Below are positions 8,014-17,512 of a stretch of 64,000 bases of DNA, one piece after another. Positions within the stretch are counted from its first letter, which is position 1, and the number at the start of each line of letters is the position of its first letter. Under the pieces are notes generated by a model. That model did not search any database, was not told the DNA's origin, and was given only the letters and a program-made list of their open reading frames with translations. This DNA is from Leeuwenhoekiella palythoae (GTDB taxonomy: Bacteria > Bacteroidota > Bacteroidia > Flavobacteriales > Flavobacteriaceae), in contig NZ_FQXT01000003.1 in the NCBI RefSeq assembly GCF_900130045.1, forward strand, positions 186,001-250,000, in the 5' to 3' direction. A program made the position numbers and the translations under genes.

Positions 8014-9723
8014 CTACAACTTCCCCGCTTTAATCTGTTTATCTGCGTAATCTACTGCACGGGCGGTTAGGGCCATATAGGTAATACTGGGATTTTGGGT
8101 GCCGCTACTGGTCATACAAGCGCCATCGGTAACAAAAACGTTTGGTACCGCGTGTATTTGATTCCATTTGTTGAGTACGCTGGTTTTAGGATCACTACCC
8201 ATTCGGGCAGTACCCATCTCGTGAATACACGCGCCGGGAGCAGTGAGATCATTGTAGCTCCATATATTTTCAACACCGGCAGCTTCAAGCATTTCAACGG
8301 CACATTGCACGCCATCCTCACGTAGTTTCATCTCGTTATCACGCAATTTGGCATCAAATGTAATGATGGGCATTCCGTGTTGATCCCGCTTTTCAAAATC
8401 TAAAAACATTCGGTTTTCGTGATAAGGCAACATTTCTCCAAAACACGCCACCGAAACATTATAAGGCCCCGGTTTAAAGATAGTTTCTTTAAGTTCCACC
8501 CCTATTGTTTCTTCCGGAACATGTGCTCCGCGCGAAATATTTCCTTGGTAGCCAAAGCCTCTCAGGTAATCCGCGCGTTTTGTTTCATCATCAATATTTC
8601 TAAACCGAGGAATGTAAAATCCGTTGGCTTTGCGGCCTTGATAATATACATCTTCAAAACCGGGATAGGTACCGCCGGCGCCCATTCCGTAGTGATGATC
8701 CATTAAATTATGGCCTAGTTCACCGCTATCGTTCCCCATTCCGTTAGGGAAACGTTCAGACCTGCTGTTTAATAATAAGGCAGTAGTACCTACCGTACTC
8801 GCGTTACAAAAGATAATACGCGCTGTAAATACCGTTTCTTCTCCGGTATTGGCATCAATCACACGCACACCGGTAGCTTTTTGCGTTTTTGGATCGTAAC
8901 AAACTTCGGCAGCGATGCTAAAGGGTCTTACTGTAAGATTACCGGTTTCGTGCGCAACAGGTAAAGTCGCCGACTGACTGCTAAAATATGCACCAAAAGG
9001 ACAACCCCGCCAACAGCGGTTACGGGTTTGACACTGGCCACGTGTTCCCAAATGCACTTCGGGGTCGTACTCAGATAAGTTGGCAATCCGCCCCGGAGTC
9101 ACCACTCGTTCCGGATATTTAGCGTTTACCTTTTCTCTAAAATCCTGTTCGGCACAATTAAGTTCAAAAGGCTTTAAAAATTTTCCATCAGGAACTTGTT
9201 TTAAACCTTCGGCTTGGCCACTCACACCTACAAAGGTTTCTACCTGATCATACCAAGGTTCAATATCAGCATAACGTATAGGCCAGTCTATCGCGATACC
9301 TTCCTTTTTATTGGCTTCAAAATCAATATCGCTCCAGCGGTAACAATGCCGGCCCCACATAATTGAACGCCCACCAACGTGATGCCCGCGAATCCAGTCG
9401 AAGCGGGAAAGCTCTTCATACGGATATTCATCATCTTTGTTAATAAACGGCTTATTATCTTGATTAACCCACCAACTTAAGCGATTCTGTTTAGGATAAT
9501 GCGCGTCTATTTCCTTTTTAGGAACGCGCCCATTGTACGGCAAATCCCAGTTATCGTCATTCGCCGTTTCATAATCGCTGATATGTTCCACATCCCGACC
9601 GCGCTCGAGCACTAGCGTCTTATAGCCTTTTTTACAAAGTTCCATTGCTGCGTAGCCACCACTGATTCCGGAGCCTACTACAATAGCGTCATATTGGGTG
9701 TTCATTGTATCTTCGTTTTTCAT
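8014..9723 (-). CDS. GMC-family FAD oxidoreductase
   Basis: 569 residues. The N-terminal dinucleotide-binding motif VVGSGISGGYAAMELCKKGY binds FAD. The region GGRSIMWGRHCYRWSD and a C-terminal GMC_oxred_C block (CIHEMGTARMGSDPKTSVLN, then NPSITYMALTARA) are typical of glucose-methanol-choline oxidoreductases. Cys-rich RNRCWRGCPFGAYFSSQ in the middle is shared with the gluconate/2-keto-gluconate dehydrogenase large subunits. Likely role: periplasmic or membrane-attached oxidation of a sugar or alcohol. Its start overlaps the stop of the partner subunit by 4 bases (ATGA), so the two are translationally coupled. The substrate is unknown. Confidence 0.9.
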   Translation of the reverse strand: MKNEDTMNTQYDAIVVGSGISGGYAAMELCKKGYKTLVLERGRDVEHISDYETANDDNWDLPYNGRVPKKEIDAHYPKQNRLSWWVNQDNKPFINKDDEYPYEELSRFDWIRGHHVGGRSIMWGRHCYRWSDIDFEANKKEGIAIDWPIRYADIEPWYDQVETFVGVSGQAEGLKQVPDGKFLKPFELNCAEQDFREKVNAKYPERVVTPGRIANLSEYDPEVHLGTRGQCQTRNRCWRGCPFGAYFSSQSATLPVAHETGNLTVRPFSIAAEVCYDPKTQKATGVRVIDANTGEETVFTARIIFCNASTVGTTALLLNSRSERFPNGMGNDSGELGHNLMDHHYGMGAGGTYPGFEDVYYQGRKANGFYIPRFRNIDDETKRADYLRGFGYQGNISRGAHVPEETIGVELKETIFKPGPYNVSVACFGEMLPYHENRMFLDFEKRDQHGMPIITFDAKLRDNEMKLREDGVQCAVEMLEAAGVENIWSYNDLTAPGACIHEMGTARMGSDPKTSVLNKWNQIHAVPNVFVTDGACMTSSGTQNPSITYMALTARAVDYADKQIKAGKL

Positions 9724-10289
9724 ATTGCCCAGGCTTTTCCATTAAGTTCTTCAAGAGGTACACACGGTAAAAAAGGTCCCGGCACCGGTAAATAATTCAA
9801 ATGATTTTTAGCGATCGTTTCAGTATTTAAATAATAATTAACTGATTGATTTTTAATAGCTAAAAGAACACTACGTGCAGCATTAGTTGAATCTTCCCTA
9901 GAAGTGATAAGTTCTTGAATATGCGCCGTTTGCTCCTCAGGATCTAAGTAAACAAAAGACTGCCCGTCTATGGTATTGAGGTAATCTTTTAAAGCCGAAA
10001 ATTGCATTGAGAAATTTGCTTGATCTGTTTCTGAATAAAGTCCGGCGATCATATGATCTAGCATTTGCGGAACCCCTACTTCTGATGCTGAAGGACTATC
10101 AGTCGCCGGAATTAAAGTATCTATAACCGCAACCAAAAATGGCAAATCGTTTTCATTGAAGAATTCCGGATCGAATTCTGGCGCTTTTGGTTCTGCTTTG
10201 CACCCGGAAAGCAAGCCGCTAACGAGCGGCGTAACAAAAACTGCTCCTGTGCCCAGCGTAAGCAGTTTAATGGTATTTCTACGTTTCAT
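9720..10289 (-). CDS. gluconate 2-dehydrogenase subunit 3-family Tat lipoprotein
   Basis: 189 residues. The N-terminus MKRRNTIKLLTLGTGAVFV carries a twin-arginine motif and a hydrophobic stretch, ending in a lipobox LLSGC. It is therefore predicted to be Tat-exported and lipid-anchored. The remainder is the small alpha-helical gluconate_2-dh3 domain (AVIDTLIPATDSPSASEVGV). It is the usual partner of a GMC flavoprotein, which follows with a 4-base overlap. By family, it helps export or anchor the flavoprotein, which has no signal peptide of its own. Confidence 0.88.
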   Translation of the reverse strand: MKRRNTIKLLTLGTGAVFVTPLVSGLLSGCKAEPKAPEFDPEFFNENDLPFLVAVIDTLIPATDSPSASEVGVPQMLDHMIAGLYSETDQANFSMQFSALKDYLNTIDGQSFVYLDPEEQTAHIQELITSREDSTNAARSVLLAIKNQSVNYYLNTETIAKNHLNYLPVPGPFLPCVPLEELNGKAWAI

Positions 10290-10592
10290 ACTTCTATTGT
10301 AACTACCTCGTAGCTAAACTCAAGGCATTTGTTTCGAGCAAATTATAAATTTCAAGGGAAACTTCAGTCGATTAACCGATTAGCCCTCCAATTCATTAAA
10401 AATGCATTTAAAGTTTAAAAAGTACGAAATTTTATAACACTATTTTTACAGAATTATTAAAATAAATAGCTTCTGTAAAAGTCTTTGACGTGTTTGTGAA
10501 GAATATCTTTTTGATACTGAAATAAGTTTATAACGCTTCCTGACCAGCGAAAGCGTTACAATGTCAACTGTAGAACCTCTAGCTATTTACGC
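10290..10592. other. 303-base intergenic region with two inverted repeats
   Basis: No gene is supportable here. Two palindromic structures are visible: 10-base perfect arms ttttacagaa (10444-10453) and ttctgtaaaa (10471-10480), and 8-base arms taacgctt (10531-10538) and aagcgtta (10551-10558). The second could form the 3' hairpin of the helicase transcript on the minus strand, although it lacks a T-run. Confidence 0.5.
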
Positions 10593-11933
10593 TTAATTTC
10601 TTCGGTTGTAGTTTTTGTCGCCACGAGTCTTCGGTTTTTTATATTTCTTGGCAATTTCTCGTTTGTACTTTCCGCCAAGATTGACCTTTTTATTTTTTTC
10701 CTTTTTCTCGTGAAAACTAGCGCCACGGGTGTCGTCCCGTTTTGTGGGATTGTTGATCTCAACGTAATTGGGCTCTTCTTCGGGAATTAAACGTTTCGAT
10801 ACTTCTAAGCCCTCCGGAAGGTCTACCTGTGCGATACTTTTGTTCATTAAGGCTTCAATAGCCTCTTTGCGCTCCAGCTCATCTGGCGTACCTATTAAAT
10901 AACTCTTACCAGTGGTTCCTGCCCTACCGGTACGACCTATACGGTGCATGTAGTTTTCGGCAAAACGCGGTACATCTACGTTAAATACGTGAGTTACTTC
11001 ATCAAGATCCAGACCGCGTGCCATCACGTCTGTAGTGACCAAAATACGATACGTGCCGGTGTCAAATTGCTCTATAGCGTTGATACGGTAGTTTTGTGTT
11101 TTATTAGCGTGAATCACGCCTACTTCGTTTCCAAAGACTTCTTCAAGCACTTTAAAAAGTCGGTCTGCTAGTTTTTTATTTGAAACAAATACCAGCGTTT
11201 TTTTGAATTCGTTTTTATCTTTCAGTAAAACACTTAGCAGATTTGCTTTAGTATAAAAATTGGGTACTTCATAATAATGCTGCTCAATAGCATCAAGCGG
11301 AGTACCGCTCAGTGCCACTTGAATGCGTTCTGGACTGGTAAAAAAAGTGTCCATCAACTCGTCTACTTCATCAGTCATCGTTGCCGAAAACATGATGTTT
11401 TGCCGTTTAGCCGGAAGTAAATCAAAAATATTCACCAGTTGAAAACGGAAACCAAGATCCAGTAGTACATCTACTTCATCAATGATCAATTGTTTTACAG
11501 ATTTTAACTGAAGCGCTCTGCTTAGTGCCAAATCATACAACCGTCCCGGAGTACCTACGAGAATATCGCAACCTTGTAATACCGCCTCTTTTTGCGTATT
11601 GATATTGGTTCCACCATACACCCCTACCACTCTGATGGAGCTGTATTTACCATAGGCCTTCACCTGTTCTGTGACTTGTAAAACGAGTTCGCGGGTGGGT
11701 ACAATAATTAAAACACGCGGATTGATCTGCTTTGAGAATTTTAAATTTTCTAATACCGGAAGCATATATGCAAAGGTTTTCCCGGTACCGGTCTGGGCAA
11801 TCGCAACAACATCGCGTCCTGATTTGACTACAGAAAACGCTTGTTCTTGAATAGGTGTCGGATTAGAAAAACCCAGATCTTCAATTGCATAACGCAATTG
11901 CTTATTTATTTTAAAATCTTCAAAAGAGGCCAT
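10593..11933 (-). CDS. DEAD-box ATP-dependent RNA helicase
   Basis: 446 residues from ATG 11933 (MASFEDFKIN); a further in-frame start at 11954 adds only seven hydrophobic residues and is less likely. RecA-like helicase motifs in order: Q motif GFSNPTPIQEQAF, Walker A AQTGTGKT, PTREL, GTPGRL, DEVD in motif II (Val instead of Ala of DEAD), SAT, and HRIGRTGRAG. The C-terminus is a basic tail rich in Lys/Arg (KYKKPKTRGDKNYNRRN), likely for RNA contact. Family role: RNA unwinding in ribosome assembly, mRNA turnover or cold adaptation. A -7 element lies at 11974-11981. Confidence 0.93.
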   Translation of the reverse strand: MASFEDFKINKQLRYAIEDLGFSNPTPIQEQAFSVVKSGRDVVAIAQTGTGKTFAYMLPVLENLKFSKQINPRVLIIVPTRELVLQVTEQVKAYGKYSSIRVVGVYGGTNINTQKEAVLQGCDILVGTPGRLYDLALSRALQLKSVKQLIIDEVDVLLDLGFRFQLVNIFDLLPAKRQNIMFSATMTDEVDELMDTFFTSPERIQVALSGTPLDAIEQHYYEVPNFYTKANLLSVLLKDKNEFKKTLVFVSNKKLADRLFKVLEEVFGNEVGVIHANKTQNYRINAIEQFDTGTYRILVTTDVMARGLDLDEVTHVFNVDVPRFAENYMHRIGRTGRAGTTGKSYLIGTPDELERKEAIEALMNKSIAQVDLPEGLEVSKRLIPEEEPNYVEINNPTKRDDTRGASFHEKKEKNKKVNLGGKYKREIAKKYKKPKTRGDKNYNRRN

Positions 11934-11973
11934 AATAATTATTTTAGCAACCATGCAGTTGCTTTAACCGCTG

Positions 11974-11981
11974 CAAATGTA
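11974..11981 (-). promoter_or_regulatory. -7 element of the helicase promoter (TACATTTG)
   Basis: On the minus strand this reads TACATTTG, a perfect match to the Bacteroidota -7 consensus TAnnTTTG, about 40 bases before the helicase ATG at 11933. No strong -33 TTTG is evident. Confidence 0.5.
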
Positions 11982-12012
11982 CGGTTTTAAACGGCTTCTA
12001 TTCTATACCGAT

Positions 12013-13050
12013 TTAAGAAGGAATTTGCTGACTCAAACAATGCAAAGTACCTAAGCCCCAAACCAGATCAAGAGCACAAATACCTACGACGCTACGTGTT
12101 GGAAAAAGATCAGACAAGGTCTGTAAAGCCACACAGTCATTAGGATCATTAAAGGTGGGCATCAAAATCGTTTTATTGAGAATTAGAAAATTAGCATAAC
12201 TCGCCGGAAGCCTCAGGTCTTCATAGTCAATACGCTTGGGCATAGGCAAAGTCACGACTTTAGGGCTGCTACCGTCTTCTAATTTAGCTAATTCTAACCG
12301 GGCTAAATTATCTTGCAAGGCAGCATAATTAGGATCTGTTTTATCAGTTTCTATTACTGTAACAATGGTCTTTGCATCTACAAAGCGACAGAGATCATCT
12401 ATATGTCCGTGAGTGTCATCCCCTGCTATACCATTGCCTAGCCAAATTGTATTAGTAACCCCAAAATACTGCTTAAAAATGCTCTCGTAATCTTCTTTAG
12501 TAAATCCCGGATTGCGCACTTGAATTTTAGGATCTAATAAACACTCTTCAGAAGTGAGTAAAGTTCCTTTACCATTTACATCAATAGCGCCACCTTCAAG
12601 AATTACAGGCTCCCCATTATACATAACCTGCTGAAGTGGTATCCCTAAAAAATCAGCCATACGTTTGGGTACTTGTTTGTCTAAACGGTAATTACCATAT
12701 TTTGCCCAGCCGTTAAAATTAAAATTTAGCGCCTCCCGCGCTCCATTATTTTTAACTATGATCGGGCCTGAGTCACGCATCCAGCTGCGGTTAGTTTTCT
12801 GTAAGATAAACGTGATTTTGCTCATATTGGCGTGTGCCGCCTCAAGCAGTGTGATCACTTTTTCCTTCATACTCTCCCGCCCGATGAGTAAAAAAACTGT
12901 CTCGGTTTCTGCGATCTTTTTTATGAAATCAATAAAAACAAATTGAATTGCCTGGTATTTACCGGGCCAGTCGTTTCCGTTACTGGGAAAACATAATAAA
13001 ATCCCCTGTTGCTTCTCCCATTCTGCAGGTAAACGTCTGTTGTTTTTCAT
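12013..13050 (-). CDS. aguA: agmatine deiminase (peptidylarginine deiminase family)
   Basis: Hydrolyses agmatine to N-carbamoylputrescine and ammonia in the cytoplasm. The 345 residues are near the family's usual 340-370. Visible markers: PAEWEKQQGILLCFP at the start, MRDSGPI, the EGGAIDVNGKGTLLTSEECLL block, DDTHGHIDDLCRF (active-site Asp/His), and the catalytic Cys at ~338 in LGTLHCLSQQIP. It is followed upstream in the same operon by the N-carbamoylputrescine amidase gene (3-base gap), giving a two-step route to putrescine. No arginine decarboxylase is in this window. Confidence 0.93.
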   Translation of the reverse strand: MKNNRRLPAEWEKQQGILLCFPSNGNDWPGKYQAIQFVFIDFIKKIAETETVFLLIGRESMKEKVITLLEAAHANMSKITFILQKTNRSWMRDSGPIIVKNNGAREALNFNFNGWAKYGNYRLDKQVPKRMADFLGIPLQQVMYNGEPVILEGGAIDVNGKGTLLTSEECLLDPKIQVRNPGFTKEDYESIFKQYFGVTNTIWLGNGIAGDDTHGHIDDLCRFVDAKTIVTVIETDKTDPNYAALQDNLARLELAKLEDGSSPKVVTLPMPKRIDYEDLRLPASYANFLILNKTILMPTFNDPNDCVALQTLSDLFPTRSVVGICALDLVWGLGTLHCLSQQIPS

Positions 13051-13053
13051 AGA

Positions 13054-13941
13054 TTAATCGAGTGCTCGTTTGGTTATTTCTCCGTAAAAATCAATGCGAC
13101 GGTCTCTAAAAAATGGCCAATTCTGGCGTACATTTTCTTGAAGATCAAGGTCGATTTCTGCGAGAAGTATTTCTTCTTGATCTGCTGAAGCCTGAGCTAA
13201 AATCTCTCCTTGTGGACCACAGATAAAGCTTTGTCCCCAAAATTCGATGCCGTTAGTATCAGGCACATACTGTTCTAGTCCTATGCGGTTTGCTGCAGCT
13301 ACATATACTCCATTGGCCACCGCATGCCCTTTCATAACATTCATCCAAGCGCCGTGCTGATTTACCCCAAATTCTTCCTTTTCCTGCGGATGCCAGCCAA
13401 TCGCAGTCGGGTAAAACAAAACTTCAGCGCCTTGTAACGCGGTGAGACGGGCTGCTTCAGGATACCACTGATCCCAGCAAATCAAAGTACCTAGATTAGC
13501 CTTTTGCGTTTTGATCGTTTTAAAACCAAGATCTCCCGGAGTGAAATAAAATTTTTCATAAAAATGAGGATCGTCTGGAATATGCATTTTGCGGTAAAGG
13601 CCGGCTTCGCTCCCATCGCTGTCGATGATGTAAGCACTGTTGTGGTAGATGCCGCTCATACGTTTTTCAAAAAACGGAACAATGATCACGACTCCTAATT
13701 GTTTGGCCAGCGCACTGAACTCAATAAAAGACACATCATAAAGCGGTTCGGCATATTTAAAATTGTCAACATCCTCATCCTGACAGAAATAATGACTGCT
13801 GTAGAGTTCAGGCAAACAAATGATCTCAGCTCCCTTTTCAGCAGCATCTGCAACCCACTTTTTACACTTTTCCAAATTATTTTGAGGTGTATTGTTTAAG
13901 GCCAATTGAAGGACCGCAATGGTATATTTTCTCGCTTTCAT
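13054..13941 (-). CDS. aguB: N-carbamoylputrescine amidase (nitrilase superfamily)
   Basis: Converts N-carbamoylputrescine to putrescine, CO2 and ammonia. Start chosen at ATG 13941 (MKARKYTIAVLQLA), giving 295 residues, in line with AguB proteins; the upstream extension to 13974 is not needed. The nitrilase Glu-Lys-Cys triad is visible: CLPELYSSHYFCQ (Glu), YRKMHIPDDP (Lys) and GTLICWDQWYPEAARL (Cys). It is co-directional with aguA, so polyamine synthesis from agmatine is encoded as a unit. Confidence 0.93.
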   Translation of the reverse strand: MKARKYTIAVLQLALNNTPQNNLEKCKKWVADAAEKGAEIICLPELYSSHYFCQDEDVDNFKYAEPLYDVSFIEFSALAKQLGVVIIVPFFEKRMSGIYHNSAYIIDSDGSEAGLYRKMHIPDDPHFYEKFYFTPGDLGFKTIKTQKANLGTLICWDQWYPEAARLTALQGAEVLFYPTAIGWHPQEKEEFGVNQHGAWMNVMKGHAVANGVYVAAANRIGLEQYVPDTNGIEFWGQSFICGPQGEILAQASADQEEILLAEIDLDLQENVRQNWPFFRDRRIDFYGEITKRALD

Positions 13942-14233
13942 GTAGAACAATTTTAGTGATAAATTTGAAGCCAAAGCCCGTGAGCAGTAGCTTTTATAAA
14001 GGTTAAACTTAAGAATTATGCAATTGTCAATTTTAGTTTAATAATTTGAGTTTAGCATAAAAATGGGATGTTGATTTTACGGTTTTTGTAAACTGTAACG
14101 CCTCTTGATCAATTCCGTTTAGATTCTAAAAGCAAAGCGACTGAGGTCTGCCTAAAAATTCCGTTTTTTGCAATAAACTACTTCGGGTAAACCCGCAGGG
14201 ATTGAATTTCGATTATAGAGGAAAAAGAAATTT

Positions 14234-16348
14234 ATGAGTGCATCAATAGATCAAAATACATTGCTTACCACACTAAAAACCTACTTTGGGTACGATAGTT
14301 ATAGAAATCAGCAAAGTAAGATCATTGAGACGGTGCTTGGTGGTGATGATGCGATCGTGATTATGCCAACCGGCGGAGGAAAATCTATATGCTACCAACT
14401 TCCTGCTGTTCTTTTTGACGGCCTAACACTTGTAATTTCACCTTTGATAGCTCTGATGAAAGATCAGGTTGATGGATTGAAGGCTAACGGGATCGCCGCT
14501 GATTTTTACAACAGCAGCCAGAGTGCGGAAGACCAACAAAAGATTCTAGATCAGGTAGCCAACCGCGAATTAAAATTGCTCTATGTGGCGCCCGAAAGTT
14601 TATCGGGTATTAATCCTATTTTAAACAAAACCTACATCAGTTGTATTGCAATCGATGAGGCGCATTGCATTTCTTCTTGGGGTCACGATTTCAGACCTTC
14701 TTACCAACAGTTGGGATTTCTGAAAAAGTCTTTACCACAAATTCCTTTGATCGCGCTTACGGCGACTGCTGACAAAGCGACCCGTGAGGATATCGCAAAT
14801 CAATTAAACATCTCTGAGGCGCAACAATTTATCAGTTCGTTTGACCGAAAAAACATCACGTTAGAAGTCCGCGCAGCAGACAAACGCCTAAACCAGATCA
14901 AGAGTTTTCTAGAAAAGCACCAAGACACTAGCGGGATTATTTATTGCCTGAGCCGAAAAACAACCGAGAGTGTTTCAGAATCTTTAAAGGCAGAGGGTAT
15001 AGCAGCTACTTGTTATCACGCCGGTTTAAGCTTTGAAGAGCGCAATAAAGTACAAGAAGATTTTATATATGATAAAACCCAAGTGGTTTGTGCTACGGTC
15101 GCTTTTGGGATGGGAATTGATAAATCTAACGTGCGCTGGGTGATTCATTATAATATGCCGAAAAACCTAGAAGGGTATTATCAGGAAATTGGGCGTGCAG
15201 GAAGAGACGGACTGAAATCGCACGCATTGCTTTTTCACAGTTATGCTGATGTGCTGCAACTGCGGCGTTTTACGCAAGGCGCCGGAAATGAAGAAGTGCA
15301 AAACGCGAAGCTTGACCGTATGAAGCAATATGCCGAAGCAACCACGTGCAGGCGTAAGATCTTACTGAGTTATTTTGGCGAATTTTTGGCCGAAGATTGT
15401 GGCAACTGTGATGTTTGTAAAAATCCGCCGCAGTTTTTTGACGGAACCATTTTAGCTCAAAAAGCACTTTCTACGATCGCACGTGTAAAAGGTAGTGAAC
15501 CCATTGGGGTGATCATTGATATTTTGAGAGGAGCTAAAAATGCGCATATTCTAGATCATCAGTTAGATCAAGTAAGCACCTACGGGATCGGAAAAGACAT
15601 TTCCTGGAAAGATTGGCAACATTATGTTTTACAACTCATCAATCAAGGCTATTGTGAGATTGCTTTTCATTTGAGAAACAATCTACATCTGACGGAATCC
15701 AGTAAAGAAATTTTATTCCACGGAAAAAAAGTACGCCTGACATCACCTACCGAAGTATTGCAAAAAGAACCTGTTGAGGCTAAAAAGCCTAAAATTAAAA
15801 AAGGCAATGAGCTGTTTGAAAAACTACGTGCCCTGCGTGCAGAAATTGCCAAAGAAGAAGAGATTCCTGCTTATTTAGTATTCAGCGATAAAACGCTAAA
15901 AGAACTAGAAAAAGCACGACCGGTCACAGAAATGGAATTTCTTGAAATCAGTGGTGTGGGGCAACGCAAGCTTGAAGTTTATGGGGATGCTTTTATCAAA
16001 GCAATTATAGATTTTCAAAAAAATAAGATCAAGAAAAAAGGAAGCAAAAGTGCCACACATCAAGTAACCTATGAACTGCTCAAAGATGGTTTAAGTGTGG
16101 AAGCCATAGCGGCTAAAAGAGATTTAAAGGATACTACGGTATATTCGCATTTAGCCAAATTAGCGCAAGATGGTGCTGATCTTGATTTGTATAACTATGT
16201 AAGCCCAACAGAAGTCGCTCAAATAAAAACCGCTCGACAAGAACTAGAGCATCCCGAAGGTCTAAAGCCTTATTTTGAGCATTTTGAAGAAAAGATTCCT
16301 TACTATAAAATTCGTTTAGCCCTCACCTTAATTGGAATGGAAGGATAG
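14234..16348 (+). CDS. recQ: ATP-dependent DNA helicase RecQ
   Basis: 704 residues, a full RecQ: helicase motifs PTGGGKSICYQLPA, DEAHCISSWGHDFRP, ALTATAD and GRAGRDG. Then come the zinc-binding cysteines of the RecQ-CT region (CRRKILLSYFG, DCGNCDVC), the winged-helix domain, and an HRDC domain at ~525-600 (FEKLRALRAEIAKEEEIPAY, ISGVGQRKLEVYG). The C-terminal ~100 residues form a helix-turn-helix extension (KDGLSVEAIAAKRDLKDTTV), as in many Bacteroidota RecQs. Role: 3'-5' unwinding in recombination and replication repair. Its stop abuts the stop of the convergent gene with no base between. Confidence 0.95.
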   Translation: MSASIDQNTLLTTLKTYFGYDSYRNQQSKIIETVLGGDDAIVIMPTGGGKSICYQLPAVLFDGLTLVISPLIALMKDQVDGLKANGIAADFYNSSQSAEDQQKILDQVANRELKLLYVAPESLSGINPILNKTYISCIAIDEAHCISSWGHDFRPSYQQLGFLKKSLPQIPLIALTATADKATREDIANQLNISEAQQFISSFDRKNITLEVRAADKRLNQIKSFLEKHQDTSGIIYCLSRKTTESVSESLKAEGIAATCYHAGLSFEERNKVQEDFIYDKTQVVCATVAFGMGIDKSNVRWVIHYNMPKNLEGYYQEIGRAGRDGLKSHALLFHSYADVLQLRRFTQGAGNEEVQNAKLDRMKQYAEATTCRRKILLSYFGEFLAEDCGNCDVCKNPPQFFDGTILAQKALSTIARVKGSEPIGVIIDILRGAKNAHILDHQLDQVSTYGIGKDISWKDWQHYVLQLINQGYCEIAFHLRNNLHLTESSKEILFHGKKVRLTSPTEVLQKEPVEAKKPKIKKGNELFEKLRALRAEIAKEEEIPAYLVFSDKTLKELEKARPVTEMEFLEISGVGQRKLEVYGDAFIKAIIDFQKNKIKKKGSKSATHQVTYELLKDGLSVEAIAAKRDLKDTTVYSHLAKLAQDGADLDLYNYVSPTEVAQIKTARQELEHPEGLKPYFEHFEEKIPYYKIRLALTLIGMEG

Positions 16349-17023
16349 CTAACGTACTTGTTCGATGGTAAAATAATTATCGTATGCATTAGCACTGAGG
16401 TTTATTACGCCTATAGATAAATCATTATAAGAATAAAAGGCGATTTGATCTCCAGCTTCAAGTTCCAATATTGTAGAAATAGTTCTAGGGACAGCACTGA
16501 GTCCTGTATAATTAGTTTCTGCGGCTGTGTTAAATGAACCTACCCCTCCCTTTCGTATTTTCAATCGCAAACCAAACAAAACAAGTCCGGAAATTGTAGA
16601 TGAAGATAGAATTTGACTCGTAATTCGATAAATTCCGCTATTTTCAATTGTAATATATCCTGAGGAAGAGTTGTACTCTCCTTTAATGTCGAATTCTGTA
16701 TTGTCAAACTTTATTAAACTTTCTCCAATTGTTATACTTAACAAAGATGATGCACTGGATGAAATATTTGCCTTAACTAATGATTTATCCATATTGGCAA
16801 GTAAGGTACTTGTAGCGATGCGGTGAACCACACCTCTTCCATCCAAAACGACTAAAGAATCTTTTGCTGCATTATCACTACCGTCATTGTAATTGCGTAT
16901 TCGCAATCCGCCATTGACATCTAGCATCACATCAGGATGTGGGTCTGTAGTTCCTATTCCCACCTGTGAATGGGCAATAAAACATGTAAGAAGAAGAGAG
17001 AAGAAAAGTAGAATTTTGGGCAT
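16349..17023 (-). CDS. secreted protein of unknown function, C1q/TNF-like jelly-roll candidate
   Basis: 224 residues. The signal peptide MPKILLFFSLLLTCFIAHS is followed directly by QVGIGTTDPHP, a motif seen at the start of many flavobacterial surface proteins that carry tail-fibre-like repeats. The mature part is Ser/Thr-rich and predicted to be all beta. The second half (SGIYRITSQIL, ISTILELEAGDQIAFYSYND) resembles a C1q/TNF-like jelly roll, though I cannot verify this. No type IX C-terminal sorting domain is obvious. The function is unknown. Stop codons of this gene and recQ touch (TAG|CTA). Confidence 0.7.
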   Translation of the reverse strand: MPKILLFFSLLLTCFIAHSQVGIGTTDPHPDVMLDVNGGLRIRNYNDGSDNAAKDSLVVLDGRGVVHRIATSTLLANMDKSLVKANISSSASSLLSITIGESLIKFDNTEFDIKGEYNSSSGYITIENSGIYRITSQILSSSTISGLVLFGLRLKIRKGGVGSFNTAAETNYTGLSAVPRTISTILELEAGDQIAFYSYNDLSIGVINLSANAYDNYFTIEQVR

Positions 17024-17440
17024 AATCTAAATTGGATGATTGTCACCCTAATTTCCTTAATAACAAGATGAAATACAAGCAAATACGCTTAACTGCGCAT
17101 TATTTACATTTCTTTGATCTCCTAAATCCTTTAACTAAATATTAATACTTGTACTAAGCACCTATATTTTTTAATAATAATTTGCGTTCAATATTATTTC
17201 AGAAAGAAATATTACAAATTTCACTTGTAAAACACTAATTATCAATCGATTTAGTTGTGCTAATTCTATGTCAAAAATACTTCAATAGTATTCTACAAGT
17301 ACCAAATAACTGAATTTTAATTATTTCTAGATCTATACTTAAAATAGTCGAAAAAGGCTACATTTTTCACCTTTACGAAAAGCATTATGCGCTTCGTAAC
17401 GTCAAATTTTGTTGTTTGTCTAAAAAATATAATCAACAAA
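17024..17440. other. ~420-base AT-rich intergenic region
   Basis: No supportable gene. It carries a minus-strand -7-like CAAAAATA (17272-17279), which is too far from the secreted-protein start to assign. It also has a small inverted repeat ttacgaa/ttcgtaa at 17373-17379 and 17393-17399. Otherwise it looks like unstructured AT-rich upstream sequence. Confidence 0.5.
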
Positions 17441-17468
17441 AAAGCCCTTTCTTGTAGGAAAGGGCTTT
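17441..17468 (-). terminator. intrinsic terminator of the his operon
   Basis: Perfect 11-base stem aaagccctttc (17441-17451) / gaaagggcttt (17458-17468) with a 6-base loop. On the minus strand it is followed by a T-run (TTTTTTG). It lies about 45 bases after the hisIE stop. Confidence 0.9.
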
Positions 17469-17512
17469 AAATTTTTAGCGATATTGAAAACGTCTAAATT
17501 ATTCGGATTCAA

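Noticed and set aside
10690-10800. Helicase C-terminal Lys/Arg-rich tail as a separate gene or repeat
   Set aside because: It continues the helicase reading frame; basic tails are normal for DEAD-box proteins.
14160-14233. Riboswitch-like structure before recQ (cgggtaaacccg hairpin)
   Set aside because: Only a 5-bp stem with a tiny loop; no aptamer pattern recognised.
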